From: Victivallales bacterium
GTDB taxonomy: Bacteria > Verrucomicrobiota > Lentisphaeria > Oligosphaerales > Oligosphaeraceae
NCBI GenBank assembly: GCA_017535315.1
Contig: JAFXUD010000064.1
Coordinates: 48,948 to 112,947 of the forward strand
Direction: 5' to 3'
Length of the DNA stretch: 64,000 nucleotides
Under the pieces are notes generated by a model that saw nothing but the letters and a program-made list of their open reading frames with translations, had not been told where the DNA came from and made no database searches. The position numbers and the translations under genes were made by a program. How positions within the stretch are numbered: the stretch's first letter is position 1; every line of letters begins with the position of its first letter. Of the stretch, positions 54,875 through 62,620 are shown in pieces.

Positions 54875-57805
54875 ATGAGCAGAAAGATAACAGTGGCATT
54901 GTTGAGCGTATGTGCGTTGGTCTGGGCTTACACTCTTGATGATCCAGGTCCCATGCGCTACGAGAAGTTGGATGAGACGCGGAGCGTCGTCTATGTGCAG
55001 GATGGCACGCCTGTGGGCGAGATTGTCGCTGCGAAGGGCGCAGGACCGAAGTTCGCGGCGGAGGAACTTCAGCAGTTCATCGAGCGCTCGACTGGCGCGA
55101 AACTGCCCATCGTCTCCGCGCTTACGGGGGGCAAGCCCGCCTTCATGGTTGGCATTGCGCCAGACGGCTTCGACGTTGCCACGCTTCCGCGCGACGGCTT
55201 CATCATCAGGACCGTGGGTGACAACACCTACATTGTTGGACAGGATGAGGTGCAGTATTCGCCTGTTTCAAGGGCCGCTGTATCGGGACACTACTACAAG
55301 CGCGGTACCCTGTTCGGCGTCTATGGCTTCCTGGAACGCTTCCTGGGGGCGCGTCTGGTTCTGCCGATACCCGAATGCGAATATGTGCGTCCAATGAAGA
55401 GTCTTGCGTTACCTGTTATTGACCTGTATGACAGGCCTGACAACACCATGCGCTCCTACAGTTGGAACCATGCATGGAAGGACTTGACGAAGGCGCGCAT
55501 CTCCATGGCGCGTCTTCGCTACCAGACGGACACCGTTCCGAACTGCCATGGCCTGGGACGCCTGGGCTACGTCGAGCGCTTCGGCAAGGAGCACCCTGAG
55601 TATTTCGCCCTTCGCAAGAACGGCACGCGCAGCAACAATCTGGCCGAGAAGCATTGCGGGCAGCTCTGCTACTCCAGCGGTATCGTCGAGGAGATATACA
55701 AGGACGTGAAGGCCTATTTGACGGGCGTTTCCGCCGAGGAGCGCGGCGTCTATATCAACCGCTTTAACAAGTGCATCTGGGACTGGAACGCCGTCTGGCG
55801 GGGCAAGTACGTCAATGTCATGCCGCAGGACGGCATGGTACCCTGTCAGTGCGAAAAGTGCCAGGCGGAGATGGCGAAGAACCCGAAGTGGGCCTCGGAC
55901 GTGGTCTGGAAGATGACCGTTGATTTTGACAAGCGTTTGAAGGCGGAGGGCATCAAGGGTGAAGTGACCCAGATGGCCTACGGTCTTCTTATCAACATCC
56001 CGCCATTCGACATCCCCGACACTATCCCTGTGATGGTGGCCGTCTTCGGCCCCTGGGGCGAGCGGATGGGGCAGAGCGGAGCCTTTAAGGGCGCCTCAAG
56101 GCCGCGCGGCTTCGACACGCAGGTGGAGACCATCGCCAACTGGCACAAGAAGCTCAACCATAAGGTTTGGCTGTGGACCTACATCGACAAGTACTCGGGC
56201 CGCAATATCCTGGGCATCCCCTGCTCGACGCCGCGCGCGGTTGGGCACTTCCTCAAGATGGTCCAGAAGGACATCCACGGCTCGTATGGCGAATCCGAGA
56301 CGGACAGAGTCTCCTTCCAGGCACTCAACCACTATGTCCACTGCCAGATGCTCTGGAACAGCTCGCTTGATCCCGACAAGCTCGTCGATGACCTCTGCCG
56401 CGACTTCTTCGGCGACGGCGCCAGTGAGATGAACGCCTTCTTCCAGATGATCGAGGATCTCTGGCTGGAGAGAATCTGCGCCAACTGTGTCATGACGGCG
56501 ACAGGCCCCGAACAGGCAGCCCCATCGGAGAGGGCGCTCTGGACGGAAATCTACTCACCCGCCGTGGTGGCCGAGATGCAGGCGCATGTCGATGCCGCGA
56601 AGAAGGCCGTGAAGGACAACAAGGCGCAGCTTGCCAGCATTGCCTACTGGGAAAAGGAGTTCATTGGTACGCTCAAGGCTGAGTCCAACAAGTTCCACTC
56701 CAGCCAGAGAAGCCTGGCTATGATGGAGACCTACGTCCCCGAAGGGACGCCTGCCCTCACTGGCAAACTGGATGACAAGGCATGGGAAACAGGTGCGCTG
56801 CTGAAGTTGCGCCCCCAGAAGCACGCCCCTGCGCAGGTGCAGACGGCGGTGCGCCTTCTCCATGATGCCGAGAACATCTACATCGGCGTCAAATGCGAGG
56901 AGCCTCGCATGGCCGAGCGCCGCGTGTTCCACCTGGAGCACGATGACAGCAGCGTCTGGGAGACCGACTCCATCGAGATTTTCTTCGATGCCGACGCAAC
57001 CCGCAAGGGCTACGTGCAGATCATGCTCAATACCATGGGGGCTTTCTGCGACATGAAGGTCGATAAGACCAACAAGGGGTATGACAGGGAGTACGAATCC
57101 AATGCCAAGGTGCTTTCCAACCTCGGCGAGGATGGTTGGACGATGGAGGTGGCCGTTCCGCTGGCGGCGATTGGAAACGCCCGCAAATACGGCTTCGACA
57201 TCTCCCGTTCGCGCGTCATAACCGACGACAACAAACTGGCGCGCTACCACCAGTGGAGCCCATTCGCCAAGGGCTATGGCGACGTGGAGAACTTCGGCAC
57301 CATTACCTTCGACAAGGTGGAGAGCGACAATCTGGTTGACAACCCGACTTTCGCCGCCAAGCAGAATGGCCGCTGGTGCGGCAAGTGGTTCTGCACACCA
57401 GCTCTGCATGAGGCGGGCAAGGTCTCGTATGACGACACGGTTTTCATGTTCTCGGGCAAGAGCATGAAGCTGGAGAGCAAGGCGGGCGAGGAGTACGCTA
57501 ACTGGACGATGGCGGGCCAGTACCTCAATGGCATTAAGCCCAACACCAAGTACCGCATGACCGCCTACTTGAAAATCGACAACAAGCAGCCTGGTACGAA
57601 TGGCGGTGTCTTCTTCATGTTCAACGACGGCGTGAACCAATCGCTTCCCAAGGCGGGCAGCATCAAGGAATCGATACCCTGGACAGCCTTCACATTCGAG
57701 GTCACCACACGCCCTGAAATCGGCGAAAAACCATATATCAGGGTGTTGAGTACCATTGAGGGGACGGCATGGCTGGATGGCGTCATTCTGCAGGAGATCA
57801 AGTAG
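54875..57805 (+). CDS. Secreted DUF4838 protein with CBM9-like and CBM4/9-like modules
   Basis: A 976-residue exported protein. The signal peptide (SRKITVALLSVCALVWA) precedes an alpha-glucuronidase-like N-terminal fold (about 40-105: AAEELQQFIERSTGAKLPIV) and a DUF4838 region (about 180-470) with GMVPCQCEKCQAEM and WLWTYIDKYSG. A helical segment leads to a family-9-like sandwich (about 635-830: PALTGKLDDKAWETGA, ENIYIGVKC, WTMEVAVPLAAIG) and a final jelly roll (about 840-976: NLVDNPTFAA, YRMTAYLKI, GTAWLDGVILQEI). GGAG precedes ATG 54875. Probably acts outside the cytoplasm on a polysaccharide; the reaction is not established. Confidence 0.86.
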   Translation: MSRKITVALLSVCALVWAYTLDDPGPMRYEKLDETRSVVYVQDGTPVGEIVAAKGAGPKFAAEELQQFIERSTGAKLPIVSALTGGKPAFMVGIAPDGFDVATLPRDGFIIRTVGDNTYIVGQDEVQYSPVSRAAVSGHYYKRGTLFGVYGFLERFLGARLVLPIPECEYVRPMKSLALPVIDLYDRPDNTMRSYSWNHAWKDLTKARISMARLRYQTDTVPNCHGLGRLGYVERFGKEHPEYFALRKNGTRSNNLAEKHCGQLCYSSGIVEEIYKDVKAYLTGVSAEERGVYINRFNKCIWDWNAVWRGKYVNVMPQDGMVPCQCEKCQAEMAKNPKWASDVVWKMTVDFDKRLKAEGIKGEVTQMAYGLLINIPPFDIPDTIPVMVAVFGPWGERMGQSGAFKGASRPRGFDTQVETIANWHKKLNHKVWLWTYIDKYSGRNILGIPCSTPRAVGHFLKMVQKDIHGSYGESETDRVSFQALNHYVHCQMLWNSSLDPDKLVDDLCRDFFGDGASEMNAFFQMIEDLWLERICANCVMTATGPEQAAPSERALWTEIYSPAVVAEMQAHVDAAKKAVKDNKAQLASIAYWEKEFIGTLKAESNKFHSSQRSLAMMETYVPEGTPALTGKLDDKAWETGALLKLRPQKHAPAQVQTAVRLLHDAENIYIGVKCEEPRMAERRVFHLEHDDSSVWETDSIEIFFDADATRKGYVQIMLNTMGAFCDMKVDKTNKGYDREYESNAKVLSNLGEDGWTMEVAVPLAAIGNARKYGFDISRSRVITDDNKLARYHQWSPFAKGYGDVENFGTITFDKVESDNLVDNPTFAAKQNGRWCGKWFCTPALHEAGKVSYDDTVFMFSGKSMKLESKAGEEYANWTMAGQYLNGIKPNTKYRMTAYLKIDNKQPGTNGGVFFMFNDGVNQSLPKAGSIKESIPWTAFTFEVTTRPEIGEKPYIRVLSTIEGTAWLDGVILQEIK

Positions 57806-57819
57806 GGGAAAAGGTGGCG

Positions 57820-58656
57820 ATGATTCTGGCGGGCATTTCAATAGAAGAGGGGAAATTGGCGGCCTGGCTCAAGGCTCTGGAGCCATATATGGCATTGAAG
57901 GGGATTGGGGGAAATGCCTCCTTGTTCGAAGACGAGAGCACGCGGTTGCAAGTGCAGAAGGCGGCGGTCAAATGCCTCCTTGCTTTCAATTTACTGCCAG
58001 GCAATGCGGCGGATATCTTGTCTATAATGGAACAGCGGGGCGAACTGGCCAAACTATTCGGGCGGCTGTGCCGCGAGATGGGGAGCATCCACCAGGCGTC
58101 GGAGTGCAACTTGTTCACGATGGACTTGTCGCTGGACCGTTACCAGGAGGCCAATTGGCCCACGCAAAGCATGCGTTTCCAGCCGCTTCTGAACACACTC
58201 GTGTCGGCTCCGCTTCCCTTTGATTTCAGCATTCTGCTGCCTGCCAGTTTGCCAGAGCCTTTCCCAGGTTCCCAGGAACTGGCGCGTTCTGTCGAGTTGT
58301 GCAAGGCCGTGAACGGAATGCCGCGTGAAAACTGGGACGAGAAATATGGGATAGACGAGCGTCCGCCGTTGCTTCCGCACACATCGTTGGGGCTGTGCGT
58401 CCACGCGCATCTCGACAAGGAGATGGCACCCGAACTGCTCTGCGGCAGGGAGTTCCTGCCTCTCGTCAAGGCAATTGTCTTCCATTATGACGTGACGGCA
58501 TTCGAGACGCTGTACGACGACGAACAGGCAAAATGGGCGGAGTATCTGCGAAACGGCGGCTACGGGGGAGTCGTGCTTTTCGCGCCTTCTGGCTGCCCTG
58601 AAGCGCGCCTGCCTGAAATCTGTCAGGACGCGGCTACGTGGGCGGAACTCTATTAA
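57820..58656 (+). CDS. Uncharacterised cytoplasmic protein
   Basis: A 278-residue protein without recognisable motifs. It is mostly helical in the first half (EEGKLAAWLKALEPYMALKG, LQVQKAAVKCLLAFNLL) and mixed afterwards, with no signal peptide or membrane segment. The frame could extend to 57769, but that overlaps the DUF4838 stop. ATG 57820 lies 15 nt after that stop with a weak AAGG upstream, so it is likely translated from the same transcript. An AT-rich 7-nt array follows and may act as its terminator. I offer no function. Confidence 0.6.
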   Translation: MILAGISIEEGKLAAWLKALEPYMALKGIGGNASLFEDESTRLQVQKAAVKCLLAFNLLPGNAADILSIMEQRGELAKLFGRLCREMGSIHQASECNLFTMDLSLDRYQEANWPTQSMRFQPLLNTLVSAPLPFDFSILLPASLPEPFPGSQELARSVELCKAVNGMPRENWDEKYGIDERPPLLPHTSLGLCVHAHLDKEMAPELLCGREFLPLVKAIVFHYDVTAFETLYDDEQAKWAEYLRNGGYGGVVLFAPSGCPEARLPEICQDAATWAELY

Positions 58657-58659
58657 TTT

Positions 58660-58708
58660 GCAATTAGCAATTAGCATTTTTTTCTAATTGCTAATTGCTA
58701 ATTGCTAA
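58660..58708. repeat. Inverted 7-nt repeat array, TAATTGC family
   Basis: The left arm GCAATTA, GCAATTA, GCA (58660-58676) and right arm TAATTGC three times plus TAAC (58685-58709) are in exact 7-nt register and mutually complementary, around a T-rich loop. The stem with its T7 run could terminate transcription of the preceding gene. The right arm ends at the ATG of the GT2 gene (58711), leaving no Shine-Dalgarno. Confidence 0.85.
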
Positions 58709-58710
58709 CT

Positions 58711-59640
58711 ATGCTGGGCATTATAATTGTAACATACAAGTCCTACGACCGCATCAAGGAGTATGTGGAGCAGGACTTGTTGCCTTGTACACTGCCCCGC
58801 AAGATTGTAGTTGTGGATGTGGGGAGCGAGCGCAATTCTGCGGAGCGAATAGCTGCCTTGCTTGGCGTGAAGGTCAGCGAGTACGATGATGTTCCCACAG
58901 GGGATGTCATTGTGCTGCATGTTCAAGAGAATCTTGGCTATGCGCGAGGCAACAACTATGGCGTGCGCTACCTTCTCAAGCATTTCCCTGAGACAGAGCA
59001 GTTCCTTTTCAGCAACGACGATGTTCGCTTTATCAAGGGCCCCGTGCTCGAAACGCTGGTGGAACGGCTACGCGAACATCCCGATATTGGCGCCATAGGC
59101 CCAGATGTCGTGGATTTGCAAGACAACCACCAGGGGCCATTGTATAGGCATCCAACCATCTGGCAGACGATTGGGGGCAACATCTGCGAGCCGCTTTTGG
59201 GCAGGCAACGTTCAGACCAGATCTTCAAGCCTATGCCCCCCAAACGGCAAGCTGGTATGGTTGCCATTTGCAGTGGTTGTTTCCTGATGGTCTCAGCGGC
59301 GGATTTTGTCCGCATTGGGATGTTTGACGAGCGGACATTTCTTTTCTGGGAGGAGAAGATTCTTTCCAGGCGGATGGAGACCATCGGAAAGAGTTTCTAC
59401 TTTGAAGATAGCGTGCAGATTCAGCATTTAGTTGGTGCAAGCATGAAACAGAACAAGGGGCCCAATCTGCTTCTTCTGAAGAATATGCTAGCGGGAGGAA
59501 ATCTGTATTATCGCTACTACGACAAGTGCGGCTGGCCAAGCTATTTGTTGTTGCGACTTTCGAATGGCACGCGTCTTTGTCTCGTCTATCTTGCCTTGTT
59601 GAAGTACAGGCTTAAAAGATATCTTGGTTTATACAAATAG
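58711..59640 (+). CDS. Glycosyltransferase family 2
   Basis: A 309-residue GT-A fold enzyme. The N-terminus LGIIIVTYKSYDRI is a standard GT2 start, and NLGYARGNNYGVRYLL near 74 is typical of rhamnosyl or galactofuranosyl transferase-like members. The metal-binding triad appears as SNDD near 103, CSGCFLMVSAADF near 188 is the acceptor loop, and FFWEEKILSRR near 210 carries the catalytic-base region. The C-terminus is hydrophobic or basic but without clear membrane helices. GT9 follows 9 nt later, so both probably build the same LPS or surface glycan. The start codon directly abuts the repeat array. Confidence 0.92.
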   Translation: MLGIIIVTYKSYDRIKEYVEQDLLPCTLPRKIVVVDVGSERNSAERIAALLGVKVSEYDDVPTGDVIVLHVQENLGYARGNNYGVRYLLKHFPETEQFLFSNDDVRFIKGPVLETLVERLREHPDIGAIGPDVVDLQDNHQGPLYRHPTIWQTIGGNICEPLLGRQRSDQIFKPMPPKRQAGMVAICSGCFLMVSAADFVRIGMFDERTFLFWEEKILSRRMETIGKSFYFEDSVQIQHLVGASMKQNKGPNLLLLKNMLAGGNLYYRYYDKCGWPSYLLLRLSNGTRLCLVYLALLKYRLKRYLGLYK

Positions 59641-59649
59641 TATGCTTTC

Positions 59650-60630
59650 ATGAACATCCTGCTGATAGCCAACTGCCGCCTGGGAGATAGCTTGGTCATG
59701 CTGCCCGCACTGCGTGCGTTGCGTCAGCGTTTTTCTGACGCTCGAATTGTGCTTGCCAGCGAACAGGCAGGGCAGGGCTATGTTGCAGCGCAGGATGTTT
59801 TAAGAGGGCGTGGACTGATTGACGATTTTGTGCCGATGGAGAGCCACAGATGGGGACTCTTGCGTGCATGGAAGCGGTTGCTTTTCTGTCATCGGATGCA
59901 TCGTGAGCGGTGGGATGTTGGCATCGTTATGATGCCGCCTGTGCCACCTCTGACGCAGAGGCTGGTGCATCGCTTCTCGCTATATCTGAAGTGGTGTGGG
60001 GTGCCGAAGATTATCGCCCCTGATAAGGTCGCATGGTCGGAAAAGCTGGTTTTTGAACAGTTGCTGGAGCTTCTGGCACCATTGGGCATTCAGCCCGCTG
60101 GCTTCGAGTTGCCGCTTCCTCAAAAGACAGTTGATTTGCCTTCCTTTCCAGTTGGAAAACGTTTGTTGGCGGTTGCGCCTGGTGCAAACATGCCGCTGAA
60201 AATCTGGCCAGTAGAGCAGTTTGCGGCTGTGCTGACAGGGCTTCCAGAGGATGTACATCCCGTCTATTTCGGCGGTGAAAACGAGCGGGTAATTTGTGAG
60301 AAGTTGGCGCAGCTTGTGCCAGGAACGCTTTTCGTGGGCCATCCGATGGCGGAAGTGGAGACGGCGATGAGGCAGTGTGTCTGCTATTTAGGGAACGACA
60401 CGGGGGTGATGCATCTGGCGGCTGCCTGTGGTATCAAGTGCGTGGTTCTTTTCTCTGGGCACAGCAAAAGCCGCTGCTGGGAGCCGTTCGGGACAAGGCA
60501 CGCCATATTCCGTGCAGAGGGGCTTCCATGTGCAGGTTGTCTGGCGTACGAGTGTCCTCTCGGCACAAGGGAATGCATGGCGCATCATGATGTATCCACC
60601 GTCACGGCGGCTGTGAGGGAGCGACTGTAA
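59650..60630 (+). CDS. Glycosyltransferase family 9 (heptosyltransferase-like)
   Basis: A 326-residue inverting GT-B enzyme of the WaaC/WaaF type, which adds heptose to LPS core. The N-terminal NILLIANCRLGDSLVMLPALRAL and the C-terminal LGNDTGVMHLAAACGIKCVVLF, with the conserved D-T-G-x-x-H, are family signatures; VAPGANMPLKIWPVEQFAAVL matches the nucleotide-sugar loop. A Cys-rich C-terminal segment (CAGCLAYECPLGTRECM) is common in GT9. It follows the GT2 gene by 9 nt. The acceptor is unknown. Confidence 0.93.
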   Translation: MNILLIANCRLGDSLVMLPALRALRQRFSDARIVLASEQAGQGYVAAQDVLRGRGLIDDFVPMESHRWGLLRAWKRLLFCHRMHRERWDVGIVMMPPVPPLTQRLVHRFSLYLKWCGVPKIIAPDKVAWSEKLVFEQLLELLAPLGIQPAGFELPLPQKTVDLPSFPVGKRLLAVAPGANMPLKIWPVEQFAAVLTGLPEDVHPVYFGGENERVICEKLAQLVPGTLFVGHPMAEVETAMRQCVCYLGNDTGVMHLAAACGIKCVVLFSGHSKSRCWEPFGTRHAIFRAEGLPCAGCLAYECPLGTRECMAHHDVSTVTAAVRERL

Positions 60631-60691
60631 CAAAAAAACGTTCCGCAGACTAAAACCTGTGGCACAGAACAGGAGACATAAACTGCTTCAC

Positions 60692-60973
60692 AGGCTAATA
60701 CTGCGGCGTAATGTCACGGCCAAATTGGAGGTGAAGCGCGCTGGAATCAGCATCTCGACGCTGACGAAGATTGAGCGTGGGGAAGCCACTGTTTCACTTG
60801 CCAGCTACATGCAGGTGTTCGTGACATAGAATTATGCCGAGGACATTTTGAAGATGATGGCAGACGATGAGCTGGGGGGCAAGCTTCAGGGAAAAATAAC
60901 GTCCACCGATTGCGGTAAGAGCTTCGCTGATCGATTATCATCGGCTGGTCGTTTTGTTCTCCAAGAGCGATGA
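60692..60973 (+). pseudogene. Decayed XRE/HipB-like helix-turn-helix regulator
   Basis: Translating in one frame gives an XRE-type helix-turn-helix core: residues reading KRAGISISTLTKIERGEATV, then VSLASYMQVF. A TAG stop follows at 60827-60829, after which the same frame continues as NYAEDILKMMADDELGGKL, matching the usual C-terminal part of small HipB-like regulators (DELGxKLQ). There is no start codon upstream, the stop is internal, and a partner HipA gene is not visible. This is a dead copy of a small repressor. Its right-hand end is uncertain. Confidence 0.7.
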
Positions 60974-61066
60974 TTCATACCAACTGATTGAGTTGCCGCT
61001 GTATGCAGTGTGTCGTATTGTGTATGAAATCGGCGGGTAGGTGGCAGATTATAAGCTTCTCATCAC

Positions 61067-61095
61067 TTGAATGTTTCGTGCTATCATACTATATT
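61067..61095 (+). promoter_or_regulatory. Sigma-70-type promoter for M20 amidohydrolase
   Basis: TTGAAT (61067-61072) and TATATT (61090-61095) are separated by the optimal 17 nt. The start would fall near 61102, giving a leader of about 44 nt that includes the heptamer array. The -10 box matches five of six consensus positions. Confidence 0.55.
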
Positions 61096-61119
61096 GTCTA
61101 AGAAAAGATTTGAAGATAC

Positions 61120-61147
61120 CCCCTAACCCCTAACCACTAACCACCAT
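61120..61147. repeat. Short heptamer array running into a start codon
   Basis: Units CCCCTAA, CCCCTAA, CCACTAA, CCACCAT in exact 7-nt register; the last unit includes the first two bases of the M20 ATG at 61146. No Shine-Dalgarno is left. The unit resembles the array at 43186-43234 and the one after this gene at 62505-62539. Confidence 0.75.
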
Positions 61148-62468
61148 GTCAAGCAAAGTAGAGATTCGCGAAGTGGCGAAGGCCGCCATTGAGGCACGAA
61201 AGGATGAGATTATCGAAGTCGGGAGGCATATCTGGAAAAATCCCGAGCCAGGCTATCGCGAGGTCAAAACCTCTGCGTTTCTTGTCGATAAGCTGACCAA
61301 GTTGGGGCTTGCCGTGAAGACAGGGCTGGGGCTGACTGGCTTCAGGGCGGACATTGATACGGGGCGGCCTGGCCCAACAGTCGCCATTTTGGGCGAATTG
61401 GATTCGCTCATCATCCCGTCGCACCCCGAGTGCGACAAGCAGACTGGGGCGGTCCACTCCTGCGGTCACAACGCCAGCGCGACTTCCATCTACGGCGCGG
61501 CGATTGGTCTGCTGGCACCTGGAGTGTTGGACGGTCTTTGCGGCAAGATCGCGCTGATTGCTACGCCCGCCGAGGAGAGCATCGAGATGGACTATCGCAA
61601 GGGGCTGATAGACGCTGGCAAGCTCCATTGCATCGCGGGCAAGGCGGAGCTCATCTACGAGGGCGTCTTCAACGACGTCGATGTTTCCTATATGCACCAT
61701 CTGGGCAGGAAGTTTGGCTACAACGACCACAATGGTTGCATCAACAAGCGGATAACCTTCCATGGGAAGAGCTGCCATGCGGCCAGTCCCCACAATGGCG
61801 TCAATGCTTTGAACGCCTCTTCGCTGGCGCAGCACGCTATCGGGCTGATGCGTGAAGCCTACAGCAATACGGACAAGATTCGCATCCACGGCATCATCTC
61901 CAACGGTGGCGATGCGGTGAACGTCATCCCCGACACCGTCACGATGGAGTACATGCTGCGCGCGCCAAGCGTGAAGGAGATTGTTGCGTTGAACGCTCGT
62001 TTCGACCGCATCGTGATGCACGCCGCACATGCAGCGGAATGCACCGCCACCATCGAGAGCGTCAATGGCTTCATGCCACTCTTCGACGACAATGCGCTGG
62101 GGGCGCTTGACAAGGAAGTTGTGCAATACCTTGTGCCTAATGCCGATTATGACGCCAACAGCGCCTTCATGACCTCATGCACGGACATGGGGGATGTCGC
62201 CACCATTATTCCTGCCATCCATGGCTATGTTCCTGGTGCCGCTGGCACGGGGCACGGCAAGGACTACCACGTTGCCGACGAGTACAGCGCATACGTGGTC
62301 AATTCTCAGCTCAATGCGCTGCTGGCCGTCGAATTGCTTTACGGCGATGCGGAGAAGGGCAGGGCCATTGCCGCCCGCAAGAAGGAATTGATGAGCATCA
62401 AGGAGTATGTCAAGTTAATTGACAGCCTGAATCAGACCATTGAATCAACCGATGTGATTGGAAAATAG
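61146..62468 (+). CDS. M20-family amidohydrolase (AbgB-like)
   Basis: A 440-residue metallo-amidohydrolase of the M20/aminoacylase-IAL family. HSCGHN near residue 100 carries metal ligands, TPAEE near 140 carries the catalytic Glu and a ligand, SYMHHLG near 180 gives a His, and FHGKSCHAASPHNGVNALNA near 205 begins the dimerisation domain. The late GTGHGKDYHVADEYSAYV supplies the final His. Relatives cleave acylated amino acids or p-aminobenzoyl-glutamate. No signal peptide, so it is cytoplasmic. Both flanks are heptamer arrays. Confidence 0.88.
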   Translation: MSSKVEIREVAKAAIEARKDEIIEVGRHIWKNPEPGYREVKTSAFLVDKLTKLGLAVKTGLGLTGFRADIDTGRPGPTVAILGELDSLIIPSHPECDKQTGAVHSCGHNASATSIYGAAIGLLAPGVLDGLCGKIALIATPAEESIEMDYRKGLIDAGKLHCIAGKAELIYEGVFNDVDVSYMHHLGRKFGYNDHNGCINKRITFHGKSCHAASPHNGVNALNASSLAQHAIGLMREAYSNTDKIRIHGIISNGGDAVNVIPDTVTMEYMLRAPSVKEIVALNARFDRIVMHAAHAAECTATIESVNGFMPLFDDNALGALDKEVVQYLVPNADYDANSAFMTSCTDMGDVATIIPAIHGYVPGAAGTGHGKDYHVADEYSAYVVNSQLNALLAVELLYGDAEKGRAIAARKKELMSIKEYVKLIDSLNQTIESTDVIGK

Positions 62469-62470
62469 GT

Positions 62471-62539
62471 AGTTATTAGTTAGGGGACAGTTATCAAAAA
62501 ACAACCCACTAATCACTATCCACTAATCACTAATCGCTA
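62471..62539. repeat. Heptamer arrays after the M20 gene
   Basis: A short G-rich part (AGTTATTAGTTAGGGG, 62471-62486), then after an A-rich spacer five units in exact 7-nt register (CCCACTA, ATCACTA, TCCACTA, ATCACTA, ATCGCTA; 62505-62539). The last unit runs into the perfect hairpin at 62538-62575. The complement of these units resembles the second block of the array at 42555-42575. Confidence 0.8.
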
Positions 62540-62575
62540 CGAACGACGGGGGGCATTCGCCCCCCGTCGTTCGTA
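62538..62575. repeat. Perfect 17-bp GC-rich hairpin
   Basis: The arms 62538-62554 and 62559-62575 are perfectly complementary around the tetraloop ATTC. No T-run follows, so intrinsic termination is unlikely. It lies 15 nt before the first possible start (62591) and about 45 nt before the preferred start of the SGNH gene. It could stall polymerase, protect RNA ends or bind a protein. Confidence 0.85.
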
Positions 62576-62620
62576 AGCTGCATCCCCATAATGTCTAAGC
62601 ACAATATCCCCTTGAACATT

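Larger units (their letters stand above)
60631..61145. other. Gap with pseudogene, promoter and repeat array
   Basis: This 515-nt gap has no intact gene. It contains the decayed XRE regulator (60692-60973), further frames in the next 60 nt that do not form a protein, a sigma-70-type promoter (61067-61095), and the heptamer array running into the M20 start (61120-61147). Confidence 0.6.

Noticed and set aside
54607..54899. Minus-strand ORFs over the second structured repeat
   Set aside because: They arise from the GC-rich repeat, and two frames are open at once; no start site or homology pattern.
60974..61040. Continuation of the XRE pseudogene in another frame
   Set aside because: A readable frame ending in a stop near 61040 exists but resembles nothing expected at that position; too short to support.
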